NCBI GenBank assembly: GCA_900019385.1
Contig: FIZJ01000003.1
Location: 1-42,743, forward strand
From: an uncultured Clostridia bacterium
Lineage (GTDB): Bacteria > Bacillota > Limnochordia > Darwinibacteriales > DTU012
Reading direction: 5' to 3'
DNA length: 42,743 nucleotides
Shown: piece by piece, positions 32,845 to 41,431 of the stretch
How positions within the stretch are numbered: position 1 is the stretch's first letter
How the letters are laid out: each line of letters begins with the position of its first letter
Program-made: the position numbers and the translations under genes
Notes under the pieces: model-generated
What the model was told of the DNA's origin: nothing
The model's database searches: none
Seen by the model: only the letters and a program-made list of their open reading frames with translations

Positions 32845-33425
32845 TACTCGGAAGCAGGATCTGCCTCGTCGTCCAGTTCGGCGTCGATCTCGGCACCGAG
32901 ATCCTGGTACACCTTGGTGGCCGCCGTTTCATCCAGATGCTGAGGTTCACTGACCTTCACATCCTCCAACATCGCCCAGATGGTCTCCATCAGCTGCTTC
33001 ATCCGCTTCTTGAACTTATGCTCAATGTCTGTCAGCTCCAGGATGCGCCTCTGCATCTGATTGAGCTTGTCCTGCTGCTCCTGCACGATCTGTTTGGCTT
33101 TGGCTTTGGCTTCTTCCAAAATGACATTTGCTTTGAGCTTGGCTTCGTCGACGATTGCTTGAGCTTGGAGGTTGGCCACTTCTTTCGCCTCGGACGCAGT
33201 CTCCCGCGTCAGGGTAATCAGACCATATATGTCCGACTCCTTGTTTTGGTACTGACGCAGTTCCTGTTCAAGTTGTTTGATTTGTTCCTGAAGATCTTTG
33301 TTTTCTTTGTAAATGTCTTCATACTTGCTGACAATCTTGGCTAAATAGTCATCGACTTCTTCCTTGTTGTACCCCCTGAATGAAACACTGAACTCCGCAT
33401 TGTGGATGTCAATCGGCTTCAGCAT
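32841..33425 (-). CDS. divIVA: Cell division protein DivIVA
   Basis: This 194-residue protein has the DivIVA lipid-binding N-terminus (KPIDIHNAEFSVSFRGYNKEEVDDYL), then two coiled-coil blocks (about 30-65 and 75-150, rich in Q, K and E) and an acidic tail. It binds curved membrane at poles and septa and directs division-site and polar proteins. ATG 33425 follows AGGGGGAG; a 6-residue longer reading lacks a site. It lies 25 bp after ylmH, in the conserved ylm-divIVA order. Confidence 0.95.
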   Translation of the reverse strand: MLKPIDIHNAEFSVSFRGYNKEEVDDYLAKIVSKYEDIYKENKDLQEQIKQLEQELRQYQNKESDIYGLITLTRETASEAKEVANLQAQAIVDEAKLKANVILEEAKAKAKQIVQEQQDKLNQMQRRILELTDIEHKFKKRMKQLMETIWAMLEDVKVSEPQHLDETAATKVYQDLGAEIDAELDDEADPASEY

Positions 33426-33450
33426 CGGAACTCCCCCTTTCATTCCCCTT

Positions 33451-34236
33451 CTAGATCATCCGTTTCAAGATCAAACCGATTCTACCTTTTTTAGTAGTGC
33501 CGGTAATTTGTTCCACGACCGCCCGGCCGCGCCCGCGAACGGACAGCACATCGCCGACCTTGACTTCATGGGCAGGGCTGGTTGTCGGTTTCCAGTTGAT
33601 TTTGACGCGTTCGTTCTTAATCTCCCGGGCTATTTTGGCTCTTGATGTGCCGAAACCGGCAGCGGCAACAGCATCAAGCCGAAGAGAGGCCACTGTCGCC
33701 TTGATTTCCCGGACACGTTCTGGCTCCGCTGCGATCTGCTCCGGATCGATCTCCCAGACCTCGATCGGCACTTCATGAACTTGACGCCAATGCTGCAGGA
33801 TGAAATCGGCAACCTCCTCCGCCACCACCACTTGGCATCCATCCTCCAGGCAGAGGATATCTCCGATTTTGTCCCGCTTTAGGCCCAAACCCATAAGGGA
33901 TCCAAGGTAATCTCCGTGCTTGATCTGGACAAAGCTGAAATTGCCCCTAGCCTGCAGCACTCTGATGGGAATTTCAATGGCTTCTGTCAGGTAAAACTGG
34001 GGATACACCGTCAGCCTGGCCCGCTCCGCGCGTGAATAACCGCCGAACACCGCCACCCCGACTTCGGGGATAGCAGTCAAAACGCTTTTGGCCACATTCT
34101 GTTCATAAGGATCATAGAAGTCTGTAACCTGAGGCCTGTTGATCTTCCAAGCCTGCTCAGCCGCATCAAGCACTCTGACGCCAATCTGCCTTTCCTGCTC
34201 ACCCCTAAGGTGAGACATCAGTCTTTCCCGATCCAC
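33451..34236 (-). CDS. ylmH: S4-domain RNA-binding protein YlmH
   Basis: This 261-residue protein belongs to the YlmH family: a YggT/sepF-cluster protein with a long N-terminal domain (containing AVFGGYSRAERARLTVYP), and a C-terminal S4 RNA-binding domain (about 180-245, RLDAVAAAGFGTSRAKIAREI) followed by a short basic end. YlmH proteins bind stalled 50S subunits with peptidyl-tRNA and help rescue them. GTG 34236 is preceded by GGGAGG with 7-nt spacing; the longer TTG reading at 34251 lacks a site. Confidence 0.9.
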   Translation of the reverse strand: MDRERLMSHLRGEQERQIGVRVLDAAEQAWKINRPQVTDFYDPYEQNVAKSVLTAIPEVGVAVFGGYSRAERARLTVYPQFYLTEAIEIPIRVLQARGNFSFVQIKHGDYLGSLMGLGLKRDKIGDILCLEDGCQVVVAEEVADFILQHWRQVHEVPIEVWEIDPEQIAAEPERVREIKATVASLRLDAVAAAGFGTSRAKIAREIKNERVKINWKPTTSPAHEVKVGDVLSVRGRGRAVVEQITGTTKKGRIGLILKRMI

Positions 34237-34251
34237 AGATAAACCTCCCAA

Positions 34252-34521
34252 CTAGAGCAGGAGCACATACAATAACCTAACCACCATTTGTTGGACAAAA
34301 ACCAGCAGCACAAGCACAATCGCCGGCGAAATATCGATTTCCGGCATTGGGGGAAGCACATTCCGCACCGGCCTCAGCACCGGTTCTGTCGCCTGATGCA
34401 GAAAAACAACCACAGGATGAGCACTGCGGTCCAGATCAGTGAACCAACTGATGAGCACTCTGGCCAGCATGATCAATCCATAGATTTGAAAGACGCTGTT
34501 CACCAACCTAATGATAATCAT
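34252..34521 (-). CDS. yggT: YggT family membrane protein
   Basis: This 89-residue protein has two hydrophobic segments (about 5-25 and 62-85) and the family pattern ARVLISWF with P-rich TEPVLRPVRNVLPPMPEIDISPAIVL between them. It is also called YlmG; homologues in cyanobacteria and plastids affect nucleoid distribution, and the bacterial role is unclear. ATG 34521 lies 6 nt after AGGTG. It sits between sepF and ylmH. Confidence 0.93.
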   Translation of the reverse strand: MIIIRLVNSVFQIYGLIMLARVLISWFTDLDRSAHPVVVFLHQATEPVLRPVRNVLPPMPEIDISPAIVLVLLVFVQQMVVRLLYVLLL

Positions 34522-34545
34522 CGGACACACCTGGCCTATTTGATT

Positions 34546-34983
34546 CTATTCACCGATATCTTCAAGATCAAAGAGAGTCGTTTCGATCTCTCCCTCAATC
34601 GTGACTGATTGAGGCGCAAAGAAGAAAATCATGTCGGCGAGCTTGCGCATGTTGCCGTCGATAGCATACGTCGCCCCGCTCATAAAGTCCACGATTCTCC
34701 TCGCCTCGGCAAGGTCCAGATGGTTCAGCCTGACAATCAATGGATTCTTGTTCTTGAGATGTTCGACATAATCCCGGACTTCTTCAAAATGAGTCGGATC
34801 GATAATGATAACCCGAACCGACTTGGCTCCTCCTTCCAGGCTGACAAGATTGCCCTTCCGCACCAGTTTGGTTTCCTGCGGTTTACTCTGAGGCTTTGTT
34901 TGCTGTTCCCGGTTTTCTGCCTCGCCCTCTTCCAAATCCCGCACACCAAGGAAACCTAACACTTTATCCAGAAACGAAGCCAT
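34546..34983 (-). CDS. sepF: Cell division protein SepF
   Basis: This 145-residue protein has an amphipathic N-terminal membrane-binding helix (ASFLDKVLGFLGV), a charged Q/E/K-rich linker (about 17-45) and the SepF globular domain (about 55-135, ending in FFFAPQSVTIEGEIE). It tethers and shapes FtsZ filaments at the membrane. The GGAGGAT site lies in the last codons of yggS. Confidence 0.95.
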   Translation of the reverse strand: MASFLDKVLGFLGVRDLEEGEAENREQQTKPQSKPQETKLVRKGNLVSLEGGAKSVRVIIIDPTHFEEVRDYVEHLKNKNPLIVRLNHLDLAEARRIVDFMSGATYAIDGNMRKLADMIFFFAPQSVTIEGEIETTLFDLEDIGE

Positions 34984-34985
34984 TC

Positions 34986-35660
34986 CTAATCCTCCTCCAT
35001 GAATAGAGCTGTCCCGATGCGGACAATCGTTGCCCCCTCTTCGACAGCGACTTCGAAATCATTGCTCATCCCCATGGATAGTATATCCGCGTCAGGTTTG
35101 ACCACCGCCCGCAGTTCCGCGTGCAGATCGGACAATGCCCGAAAATAGGGGCGAGTCTCTTCTGGCTTTACATGAGGGGCCATCCCCATGAGGCCCCGCA
35201 GGTTGAGGTTGGGGCAATCATCTATCAAGGCCCGGGCAAAGCTCAGGGTTTCTTCCGGCCTAATCCCGTGTTTGACCGATTCTCCGCTGATATTCACTTG
35301 TATCAGCACATTCACCTGCTTGTCCCATTCTTTGGCCTTCTCGTTCAAAAGCTGCGCGATCTTGAGGCGCTCGAGGGAGTGGATCAAGTCAAAATTCCGG
35401 CAGTACTTGATCTTGTTAGACTGCAGCGGGCCGATCAAGTGCCACTTGGCCTGAGGGAAATGCTCGCTGCGGAGGTGGCCTGCTTTTGCCCTGTTCTCTC
35501 CTAATGAATGCTGGCCAAGCTTAATGAGACGCTCAACCATGGTATCGGAAGCTGTTTTGGTCACAGCCACCAGTTCGACCGAATCTGGATCGCGCTTGGC
35601 CCGGGCGCAGGCTTGGGCAATCCTGGTGCGAATCACCTTAAGATTGTGTTCCAAGTCCAT
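34986..35660 (-). CDS. yggS: YggS family pyridoxal-phosphate homeostasis protein
   Basis: This 224-residue alanine-racemase-like TIM-barrel protein binds pyridoxal 5'-phosphate through K35 in VELVAVTKTAS. It also has QSNKIKYCRNFDLIHSLER, VLIQVNISGE and the C-terminal SMGMSNDFEVAVEEGATIVRIGTALF with the phosphate-binding elements. It has no known enzymatic activity and buffers free PLP in cells. It is the YlmE position of the division cluster, directly followed by sepF. Confidence 0.95.
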   Translation of the reverse strand: MDLEHNLKVIRTRIAQACARAKRDPDSVELVAVTKTASDTMVERLIKLGQHSLGENRAKAGHLRSEHFPQAKWHLIGPLQSNKIKYCRNFDLIHSLERLKIAQLLNEKAKEWDKQVNVLIQVNISGESVKHGIRPEETLSFARALIDDCPNLNLRGLMGMAPHVKPEETRPYFRALSDLHAELRAVVKPDADILSMGMSNDFEVAVEEGATIVRIGTALFMEED

Positions 35661-35723
35661 CCCGATCTCTCCTCATCGTCTCTTGTCAAAATTCGCTGTT
35701 GAAAACCTGCTTTCCTGCTCAAA

Positions 35724-36542
35724 TCAGGCCAACAATAAAACGATCAGGCCGACGATCCAAGTGTAATATGAAAAGACGGTGAGCCTCCCCCTGCGGACAA
35801 AGTTCAAAAGCAATCGAATCGCGAAATACCCGCTTACCGCCGCGGTCACAGTTCCCACAACCGCAGCCGGCAGCGGCACTCCCACTGCAGGGTTATCCAC
35901 CAGTTCTTTGACAGCCAGTAATTGAGAACCAAGCACCGCTGGAATACTCAAGAGAAATGAAAATTTGGCGGCGCTTTCCCGGTTTATCCCGCGAAACAGT
36001 CCGGCGGCAATCGTCGTCCCGGAGCGGGATATTCCCGGCAGTACCGCCAAAGCCTGGGCGAAGCCAATCGCCAAACCGTCTCCACTGCCTATCTCTTCCA
36101 GAGTTTTGCCGCCGGGGCGAGCTCGGTTGGACAAAAACAGGATTGTCCCGGTTACACACAGCATCGCTCCGGTGAACCGAGGATTGTCGAACAAACGGGC
36201 CAGCCAGTCGTTGGCTGCCAAACCAAAAACTGCCGCAGGAACGGTAGCCAGCAGGATGATCACAACCAAGCGGCAGCCTGGGTTTTCCTTGACCAGTTTT
36301 CCAATTTTGGTTGGGTTTCCAAGCATTATAAAAACAGCCTTGGCCAGCAAGGCAGTCTCCCGCCAAAACGCGGCAAAGACAGCGATCAAGGTTCCGAAAT
36401 GCAGCATGATCTCCAACAGCATCCCAGGCTCGTCAACTTTGAGCAGGGCCCCAAACAAAACCAAATGCCCGGATGAGCTTATTGGCAGAAACTCGGTCAT
36501 TCCTTGAACAATGCCCAATATGACTGCCTGCACCAGATCCAC
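35724..36542 (-). CDS. uppP: Undecaprenyl-diphosphate phosphatase (UppP/BacA)
   Basis: This 272-residue membrane protein with about eight helices has both family motifs: TEFLPISSSGHLVLFG (with E17) and LPGISRSGTTIAAGLFRG. It recycles the lipid carrier for cell wall synthesis by removing a phosphate from undecaprenyl pyrophosphate and gives bacitracin tolerance. GTG 36542 is preceded by GGAG with about 9-nt spacing. It starts 64 bp after the Na/Pi cotransporter gene and ends 63 bp before yggS. Confidence 0.96.
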   Translation of the reverse strand: MDLVQAVILGIVQGMTEFLPISSSGHLVLFGALLKVDEPGMLLEIMLHFGTLIAVFAAFWRETALLAKAVFIMLGNPTKIGKLVKENPGCRLVVIILLATVPAAVFGLAANDWLARLFDNPRFTGAMLCVTGTILFLSNRARPGGKTLEEIGSGDGLAIGFAQALAVLPGISRSGTTIAAGLFRGINRESAAKFSFLLSIPAVLGSQLLAVKELVDNPAVGVPLPAAVVGTVTAAVSGYFAIRLLLNFVRRGRLTVFSYYTWIVGLIVLLLA

Positions 36543-36606
36543 AACCGGCCACTCCTTTGCTTAGGTGGTTTGATCATATGACACTTCATGACTCTGTAGT
36601 GTTCGC

Positions 36607-37542
36607 CTAATATTGACGGATTCCTGCCATTTTGCCCGCCAGGCGCACCAAAGGATCGATCAGCACCAATGCGCAGACAGCGGTGAAAGCGTTGAACAGA
36701 GTGTGAGCGTTGGCTATCTGCCTTCCCAAATCCGGGCTGGTCAGGGACACCAGCCCCGCGAAACCTTGAATCAAGGGCAGCATAAGGGCGACACCCAGCA
36801 CGTTGAAGATCAAGTCTGCATAAGCTGCCGCTTTCGCCTCCCGGTTCATGCCGATGCTGGAAATAAGGGTTGTCAGGACGGTGCCGATGTTTGAGCCAAA
36901 AGCGATGGCGATTGCGCCGACCAGAGAAATGGCCTGTGCCTGGCCCAAGACGATCACCACACTAGTTACAGCGCTGCTGGATTGGACGACAGCCGTCACA
37001 GCGACGCCTGCCAATACCGCCGCCAATGCGTTGCGGCTCAGACTGATCAAAACCGACTGCACCCAGCGGCAGCCAAGGATAGGAGTCAAGCTCAGCCTCA
37101 ACAGCGAAAGTCCCAGAAACAAGCCTCCCAGCCCGATCAAGGCCATGCCCGCATAGTGTGTCCTGCGGTTGATAGGCAATAAAAAAAGCCCGCAGAGGAT
37201 TAGAGGCACAATCATGTGGGACAGGTCCAGCGCCGCGATTTGCGCTGTCACAGTCGTCCCGACGTTTGCACCCAGAATCACTCCAAAGGCTTGACTTAAT
37301 GTAAGCACTCCGGCGTTGACCAGAGCCACCATTACGGCCGCTACGGCGCTGCTGCTCTGCACCAAAGCGGTGACAGCGGCTCCGGAAATCGCTGCCGTCA
37401 ATGGGTTAAAGGTAAAAACGGCCAAAATCTTCCTAAGGCGCGCTCCGATGGCATTTTGAACACTTTCGCTCATCAAGCGCAGGCTTACCAGGAACACAGC
37501 AATGCTCAAGCAGAATCCGATCAGGGTCTTCACGGTTTCCAT
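36607..37542 (-). CDS. Na/Pi-cotransporter family (NptA/PF02690-type) membrane protein
   Basis: This 311-residue protein contains two inverted-repeat units, each with the QSSSA motif: VTALVQSSSAVAAVMVALVNAG with GANVGTTVTA, and VTAVVQSSSAVTSVVIVLGQA with GSNIGTVLTT. This is the sodium-phosphate cotransporter type II fold. It lacks the long PhoU-like C-terminal domain of many bacterial members. The transported ion is likely phosphate but unproven. No good ribosome site precedes ATG 37542, so the start is uncertain. In B. subtilis spoIIIE follows ylzJ in this position. Confidence 0.9.
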   Translation of the reverse strand: METVKTLIGFCLSIAVFLVSLRLMSESVQNAIGARLRKILAVFTFNPLTAAISGAAVTALVQSSSAVAAVMVALVNAGVLTLSQAFGVILGANVGTTVTAQIAALDLSHMIVPLILCGLFLLPINRRTHYAGMALIGLGGLFLGLSLLRLSLTPILGCRWVQSVLISLSRNALAAVLAGVAVTAVVQSSSAVTSVVIVLGQAQAISLVGAIAIAFGSNIGTVLTTLISSIGMNREAKAAAYADLIFNVLGVALMLPLIQGFAGLVSLTSPDLGRQIANAHTLFNAFTAVCALVLIDPLVRLAGKMAGIRQY

Positions 37543-37570
37543 GGCACATTATATGCCGTGAAAACCGCGA

Positions 37571-37789
37571 TTATGATCGGTTACTGCCAAGGGGCACCAG
37601 GCTGCCGGGCTGAAATGTGGGATTAAGGTATGCCTGAGGATCTGTGCTTATAACCCTCACCACTCTGCCGCTCGCTCCATCAATCGGTTCAACCTGGACC
37701 ATAAATCCGTCGATCATCACTTCATGGAAGTTATAGTCAACGCTGTCTTCCGACCAAATATCTTCATTGGGCACAATCGAGTAAAGCAC
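37571..37789 (-). CDS. ylzJ: YlzJ-like small protein
   Basis: This 72-residue protein begins LYSIVPNEDIWSED and contains VMIDGFMVQVEPIDG and a C-terminal proline-containing tail. It matches the YlzJ-like family in start, length and position directly after tepA. The function is unknown. GTG 37789 lies 7 nt after GAGGG; the start is separated from the tepA stop by a single base. Confidence 0.85.
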   Translation of the reverse strand: MLYSIVPNEDIWSEDSVDYNFHEVMIDGFMVQVEPIDGASGRVVRVISTDPQAYLNPTFQPGSLVPLGSNRS

Positions 37790-37790
37790 A

Positions 37791-38621
37791 TCAATACCCT
37801 CCCCCAGGCTGATACCCGCCGAAACTTTGGGGCATCTGCCGGTAATTGGGCGGATAGTTGGGCATGGATGCTGGTTGGTACGGGAATCGGCGCTGCTTGC
37901 TGAACCCTGGGTTTTCGATAAACATCTTCAACCTGGCTATGGCTGCGCCCAAGCCGCCGATCTCGTTGATCAAACCACAGTTGACCGCTTCCTCGCCGAT
38001 TAAAACCGTCCCCACGTCCCGCACAAGCTCCCCGGTGCGGAACATCATTTCTCTCAGCTGTGCTTCGGAAACACGCGAGTTGTCCACTATGAAGCGGATA
38101 ATCCGGTCCTGCATCTTGTCAAGGTAGTCATATGTTTGCGGCACTCCAATGACCATCCCTGTCAGGCGGATCGGATGAATGGTCATGGTGGCGGTTTCCG
38201 CGATAAAGGAATAATCGGCTGCCACGGCGATCGGTATCCCGATTGAATGGCCGCCGCCGAGCACCAAAGACACTGTCGGTTTGGACATTGTTTTGATCAT
38301 CTCGGCAATGGCCAGTCCCGCCTCGATATCACCGCCGACAGTGTTTAAAACGATCAACAGCCCTTTGATTTTGGGATTCTGCTCGATGGCGACCAGCTGT
38401 GGGATGACATGTTCATACTTGGTGGTTTTGTTGCGGGGAGGCAGGATCAAATGGCCTTCCACCTGCCCAATGATGGGCAGGACATGAAACAGATTGGACT
38501 CGTCCGGCAGGCTCATTTGGCCGAAATGGCGGATTGCCTGCATAGATGTTTGTTCCTGGCCGGGTTGGCTGGGCTGGGGCGGTGGGCCCGGCTGATTCGG
38601 CATGGTTGGCATTGCGGCCAT
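37791..38621 (-). CDS. tepA: TepA, ClpP-like protease family protein
   Basis: This 276-residue protein has a ClpP/crotonase-like serine-protease fold (about 50-220) with a [11 protein letters not shown] region around the expected nucleophile serine and a TIHPIRLTG region with the histidine. It has Pro/Gln-rich N- and C-terminal tails (the C-terminus ends in repeated GGGY). B. subtilis TepA has been linked to protein translocation and spore proteins; the exact substrate is unknown. GGAAGGG precedes ATG 38621 by 7 nt. A hairpin lies just upstream (38634-38667). Confidence 0.9.
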   Translation of the reverse strand: MAAMPTMPNQPGPPPQPSQPGQEQTSMQAIRHFGQMSLPDESNLFHVLPIIGQVEGHLILPPRNKTTKYEHVIPQLVAIEQNPKIKGLLIVLNTVGGDIEAGLAIAEMIKTMSKPTVSLVLGGGHSIGIPIAVAADYSFIAETATMTIHPIRLTGMVIGVPQTYDYLDKMQDRIIRFIVDNSRVSEAQLREMMFRTGELVRDVGTVLIGEEAVNCGLINEIGGLGAAIARLKMFIENPGFSKQRRFPYQPASMPNYPPNYRQMPQSFGGYQPGGGY

Positions 38622-38633
38622 ATACTATCCCTT

Positions 38634-38667
38634 CCTTTCCTCATCTGAAGCTAGTATGAGGAAAAGG
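38634..38667 (-). other. Hairpin between rnjB and tepA
   Basis: A stem of about 11 bp (CCTTTCCTCAT with ATGAGGAAAAGG, 38634-38644 and 38656-38667, one bulge) lies in the short rnjB-tepA gap. There is no T-tract, so it is not a typical terminator; the 3' arm borders the tepA ribosome site. Confidence 0.5.
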
Positions 38668-38686
38668 GCCGCGAATTAAACATCGG

Positions 38687-40351
38687 CTACACTTCCATAA
38701 TAATCGGCAAAATCATCGGCCGGCGCTTTGTCTGTTCGTACAGGTAGCGGGACAAGGCTTCTCTGACTCCCTGTTTAAGCAAGCCCCACTCGGTGATCCC
38801 TTTACTCTTGAATTCTTCCAAGATTTCCCGGACTTTGTCCCGGGCATCCTCGATCAACTGCTCCGACTCCCTTACATAGACGAACCCGCGGGAGACAATA
38901 TCCGGACCGGCGAGCACTTCACCAGTGCGGCCGTTGATGGTGACCACCACGATCAGAATTCCGTCGCTGGCCAACTGCCGCCTGTCCCTAAGCACTATAT
39001 TGCCTACATCCCCCACACCCAGTCCGTCCACAAAGACCTGCCCTGCCGGAACTCGTTCCGACACTCTCAGGCCTGATTCAGTGAACTCAAGCACCGAACC
39101 TAACTCGGCAATACAAATATTCTCTTTCGGCACACCGGTTGATTCGGCCAATTCCGCATGTTTCATCAGCATCCTGTGTTCGCCGTGAATCGGCACAAAA
39201 TAGCGGGGCTTGGTGAGGTTAAGCAGCAGTTTAAGTTCTTCCTGCTTGGCGTGGCCTGAGGTATGAATTCCGAAATGGGGCTCATAGACCACAGTCGCCC
39301 CTTCTTTGAATAAGTGATTGATGATCTTGCCCACACTTTTTTCGTTCCCCGGTATGGGGTTGGCGGAAATGATCACCGTGTCACCATGGGTGATGGCCAG
39401 CTTGCTGTGTTCCGCCATGGCGATCCGTGTCAAGGCGGACATGGGTTCGCCCTGGGATCCGGTGGTGATCACCACCACTTTGTTGGCAGGCAGTTTGTCG
39501 ACCTGCTCCACATCAATCAACATACCATCGGGAATATTCAGATACCCCAGTTCCTGGGCAATTGAGACCACGTTCACCATGCTCCGCCCAACAATACAGA
39601 TCTTTCGCCCTTGGGCTTGAGATGCGCTGATGATCTGCTGAAGGCGGTGCACATTGGACGCGAAGGTAGCCACGAAAATCCGGCCTTCGGCCCGGGCGAA
39701 CACATGGCTGAATGTATCCCCAACCGTCCGTTCCGACTCAGTGTACCCCGGCCGCTCCGCATTGGTGGAATCGGACAGCAAACAGAGCACACCTTCATTT
39801 CCTAGTTCGGCAAGCTTGTACAAATCGGTGACCTTGCCGTCGATCGGCGTCTGGTCGAACTTAAAGTCACTGCAGTGCACGACAATGCCCAAAGGAGTGT
39901 GGACGGCAATGGCCACCACGTCGGGTATGCTGTGGTTCACATGGATGAATTCCACAGCGAAGGATCCGATGGTGATCCGATCGCCGGCTTTGATCTCCCG
40001 AAGCTCGGTCGATCGTTCCAAGCCGTGTTCTATCAGTTTCAGCCTGAGCAGCCCAAGCGTGAGTTTCGTTCCATAAACAGGGATGTTCACTTGTTTGAGC
40101 AAAAAGGGGACTCCCCCGATATGATCTTCATGTCCGTGGGTGAGCAAAACAGCCTTGATGCGGTGGGCATTTTCCACCAAATATGTAGTGTCAGGTATGA
40201 CCAGGTCAACTCCTGGCATGTCGTCCTCGGGGAACATGACTCCGGCATCGATGACAATTAGCTCGTTGTTCCATTCGAATACCGTCATGTTCTTGCCGAT
40301 CTCCCCCATACCGCCAAGGAAGATGATTCTAAACTTTTGTTTTTTTGCCAT
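38687..40351 (-). CDS. rnjB: Ribonuclease J
   Basis: This 554-residue metallo-beta-lactamase/beta-CASP nuclease has the motif HGHEDHIGG (H72, H74, D76, H77), the downstream metal-binding HVNHSIPD and a C-terminal domain. It matures and degrades RNA from the 5' end and also cuts internally. The dapA-rnj-tepA-ylzJ order matches B. subtilis rnjB (ymfA), hence the symbol; rnjA cannot be excluded. ATG 40351 has GGAGG about 12 nt upstream and gives the standard length; the longer ORF up to 40543 is leader sequence with its own promoter. The leader holds two competing hairpins. Confidence 0.94.
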   Translation of the reverse strand: MAKKQKFRIIFLGGMGEIGKNMTVFEWNNELIVIDAGVMFPEDDMPGVDLVIPDTTYLVENAHRIKAVLLTHGHEDHIGGVPFLLKQVNIPVYGTKLTLGLLRLKLIEHGLERSTELREIKAGDRITIGSFAVEFIHVNHSIPDVVAIAVHTPLGIVVHCSDFKFDQTPIDGKVTDLYKLAELGNEGVLCLLSDSTNAERPGYTESERTVGDTFSHVFARAEGRIFVATFASNVHRLQQIISASQAQGRKICIVGRSMVNVVSIAQELGYLNIPDGMLIDVEQVDKLPANKVVVITTGSQGEPMSALTRIAMAEHSKLAITHGDTVIISANPIPGNEKSVGKIINHLFKEGATVVYEPHFGIHTSGHAKQEELKLLLNLTKPRYFVPIHGEHRMLMKHAELAESTGVPKENICIAELGSVLEFTESGLRVSERVPAGQVFVDGLGVGDVGNIVLRDRRQLASDGILIVVVTINGRTGEVLAGPDIVSRGFVYVRESEQLIEDARDKVREILEEFKSKGITEWGLLKQGVREALSRYLYEQTKRRPMILPIIMEV

Positions 40352-40396
40352 AAATAAAGACAACCTCCAATGTTCTAAGCTGCGATTTTGAAACGC

Positions 40397-40448
40397 ACTC
40401 AATAATAGATTGAGTCTACCGCCCGCCCGATCATCAAATGGTAGACTC
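40397..40448 (-). promoter_or_regulatory. Two mutually exclusive hairpins in the rnjB leader
   Basis: On the minus-strand RNA, hairpin B pairs GAGTCTACC (40440-40448) with GGTAGACTC (40412-40420) around a 19-nt loop. Hairpin A pairs ACTCAAT with ATTGAGT (40397-40403 with 40409-40415). The shared bases 40412-40415 can be in only one of the two. Confidence 0.55.
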
Positions 40449-40480
40449 GATGCCATTGCCCGAACAAAACCGTTAGGTCT

Positions 40481-40509
40481 ATTATAAACAAATTGGCTGC
40501 TTTTTACAA
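40481..40509 (-). promoter_or_regulatory. Promoter of rnjB
   Basis: The minus strand has TTGTAA (40504-40509), a 17-bp spacer and TATAAT (40481-40486), directly after the dapA terminator. Confidence 0.7.
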
Positions 40510-40527
40510 CCCGACAGTACGCCCCAT

Positions 40528-40555
40528 AAAAAAAGAGCACCATTTACTGGCGCTC
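40528..40555 (-). terminator. Terminator of dapA containing its stop codon
   Basis: An 8-bp stem with one G-U pair (40535-40542 with 40548-40555) followed by seven T on the minus strand. The dapA stop TAA is in the loop. Confidence 0.8.
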
Positions 40556-41431
40556 CAACAATCCAAACTGTTTCAGCGTTGCTTTAATCGTCTCCGCTTC
40601 TGCTTCCGTCAGGTCCACCAGCGGAAGCCTTACCGGCCCCGTCTCAATGCCCACAAACTCCAGGCTCCGTTTGACAGGGACAGGGTTGGTGGTGATGAAG
40701 CACATCTTGAAGATCGGCAGCAGTTCCAGGTGAATGCTGGTCGCTTCCTGGACCCTTCCTGCCAAAAATGCCTCCACCATGGCTTTGATTCGTCGTCCCA
40801 CCAAGTGGGAAGCGACACTCACAACCCCGCATCCGCCCACGGAAAGAATGGGCAGAGTCAGGCTGTCATCGCCTGAATAGATTAAAAAGTCATCGGGAGT
40901 TATGGAACGGAGCAAACTAACCTGCTCGAGATTACCGCTTGCTTCCTTGATGGCCACAATGTTGGGAATCTCGGCCAAGCGGGCTACTGTATCCGGCAGC
41001 AGGTTGGTGTTTGTCCGGCCCGGCACATTGTACAGCATAACCGGCAGGCTGGAGTTTTCGGCGATTGCTTTGAAATGCTGGTACAATCCTTCCTGCGACG
41101 GTTTATTGTAATACGGTGTCACCAACATGATGCCGTCCACACCGGCTTTCTCGGCTGCCTTGGTCAAGGCGATGCTGGCTGCCGTGTCGTTGGATCCGGT
41201 ACCGGCAATCACTTCTGTGCTTCCGCCAAGATCATTGACGATTTCTGTGAACAGCTGTACTTTTTCCTCAAAGGTCAATGTCGCCGACTCTCCTGTGGTA
41301 CCGCAGATCACCAGGCCGTCGGATCCATTGCTCACCAGCGTTTCCGCAAGTTTCACCGCCTGCTTGTAATCCACGGAGCCGTCCTTTTTCATAGGCGTTA
41401 TCATTGCCGTATAGACTTGACCTACCCTCAC
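40544..41431 (-). CDS. dapA: 4-hydroxy-tetrahydrodipicolinate synthase
   Basis: This 295-residue TIM-barrel aldolase condenses pyruvate with aspartate semialdehyde, the committed step to diaminopimelate and lysine. Visible residues are the T45-T46 pair in [11 protein letters not shown]134 in LYNVPGRTN and the Schiff-base lysine K162 in [10 protein letters not shown]. The GTG start follows the aspartokinase stop directly (TGA-GTG), with GGAGGG 7 nt upstream. The product also feeds dipicolinate in spores. The terminator hairpin encloses its stop codon. Confidence 0.97.
   Translation of the reverse strand: MRVGQVYTAMITPMKKDGSVDYKQAVKLAETLVSNGSDGLVICGTTGESATLTFEEKVQLFTEIVNDLGGSTEVIAGTGSNDTAASIALTKAAEKAGVDGIMLVTPYYNKPSQEGLYQHFKAIAENSSLPVMLYNVPGRTNTNLLPDTVARLAEIPNIVAIKEASGNLEQVSLLRSITPDDFLIYSGDDSLTLPILSVGGCGVVSVASHLVGRRIKAMVEAFLAGRVQEATSIHLELLPIFKMCFITTNPVPVKRSLEFVGIETGPVRLPLVDLTEAEAETIKATLKQFGLLERQ

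Noticed and set aside
40352-40543. N-terminal extension of the RNase J reading frame by 64 codons
   Set aside because: The extension covers a promoter, a terminator edge and leader hairpins; the family start with ribosome site is at 40351.
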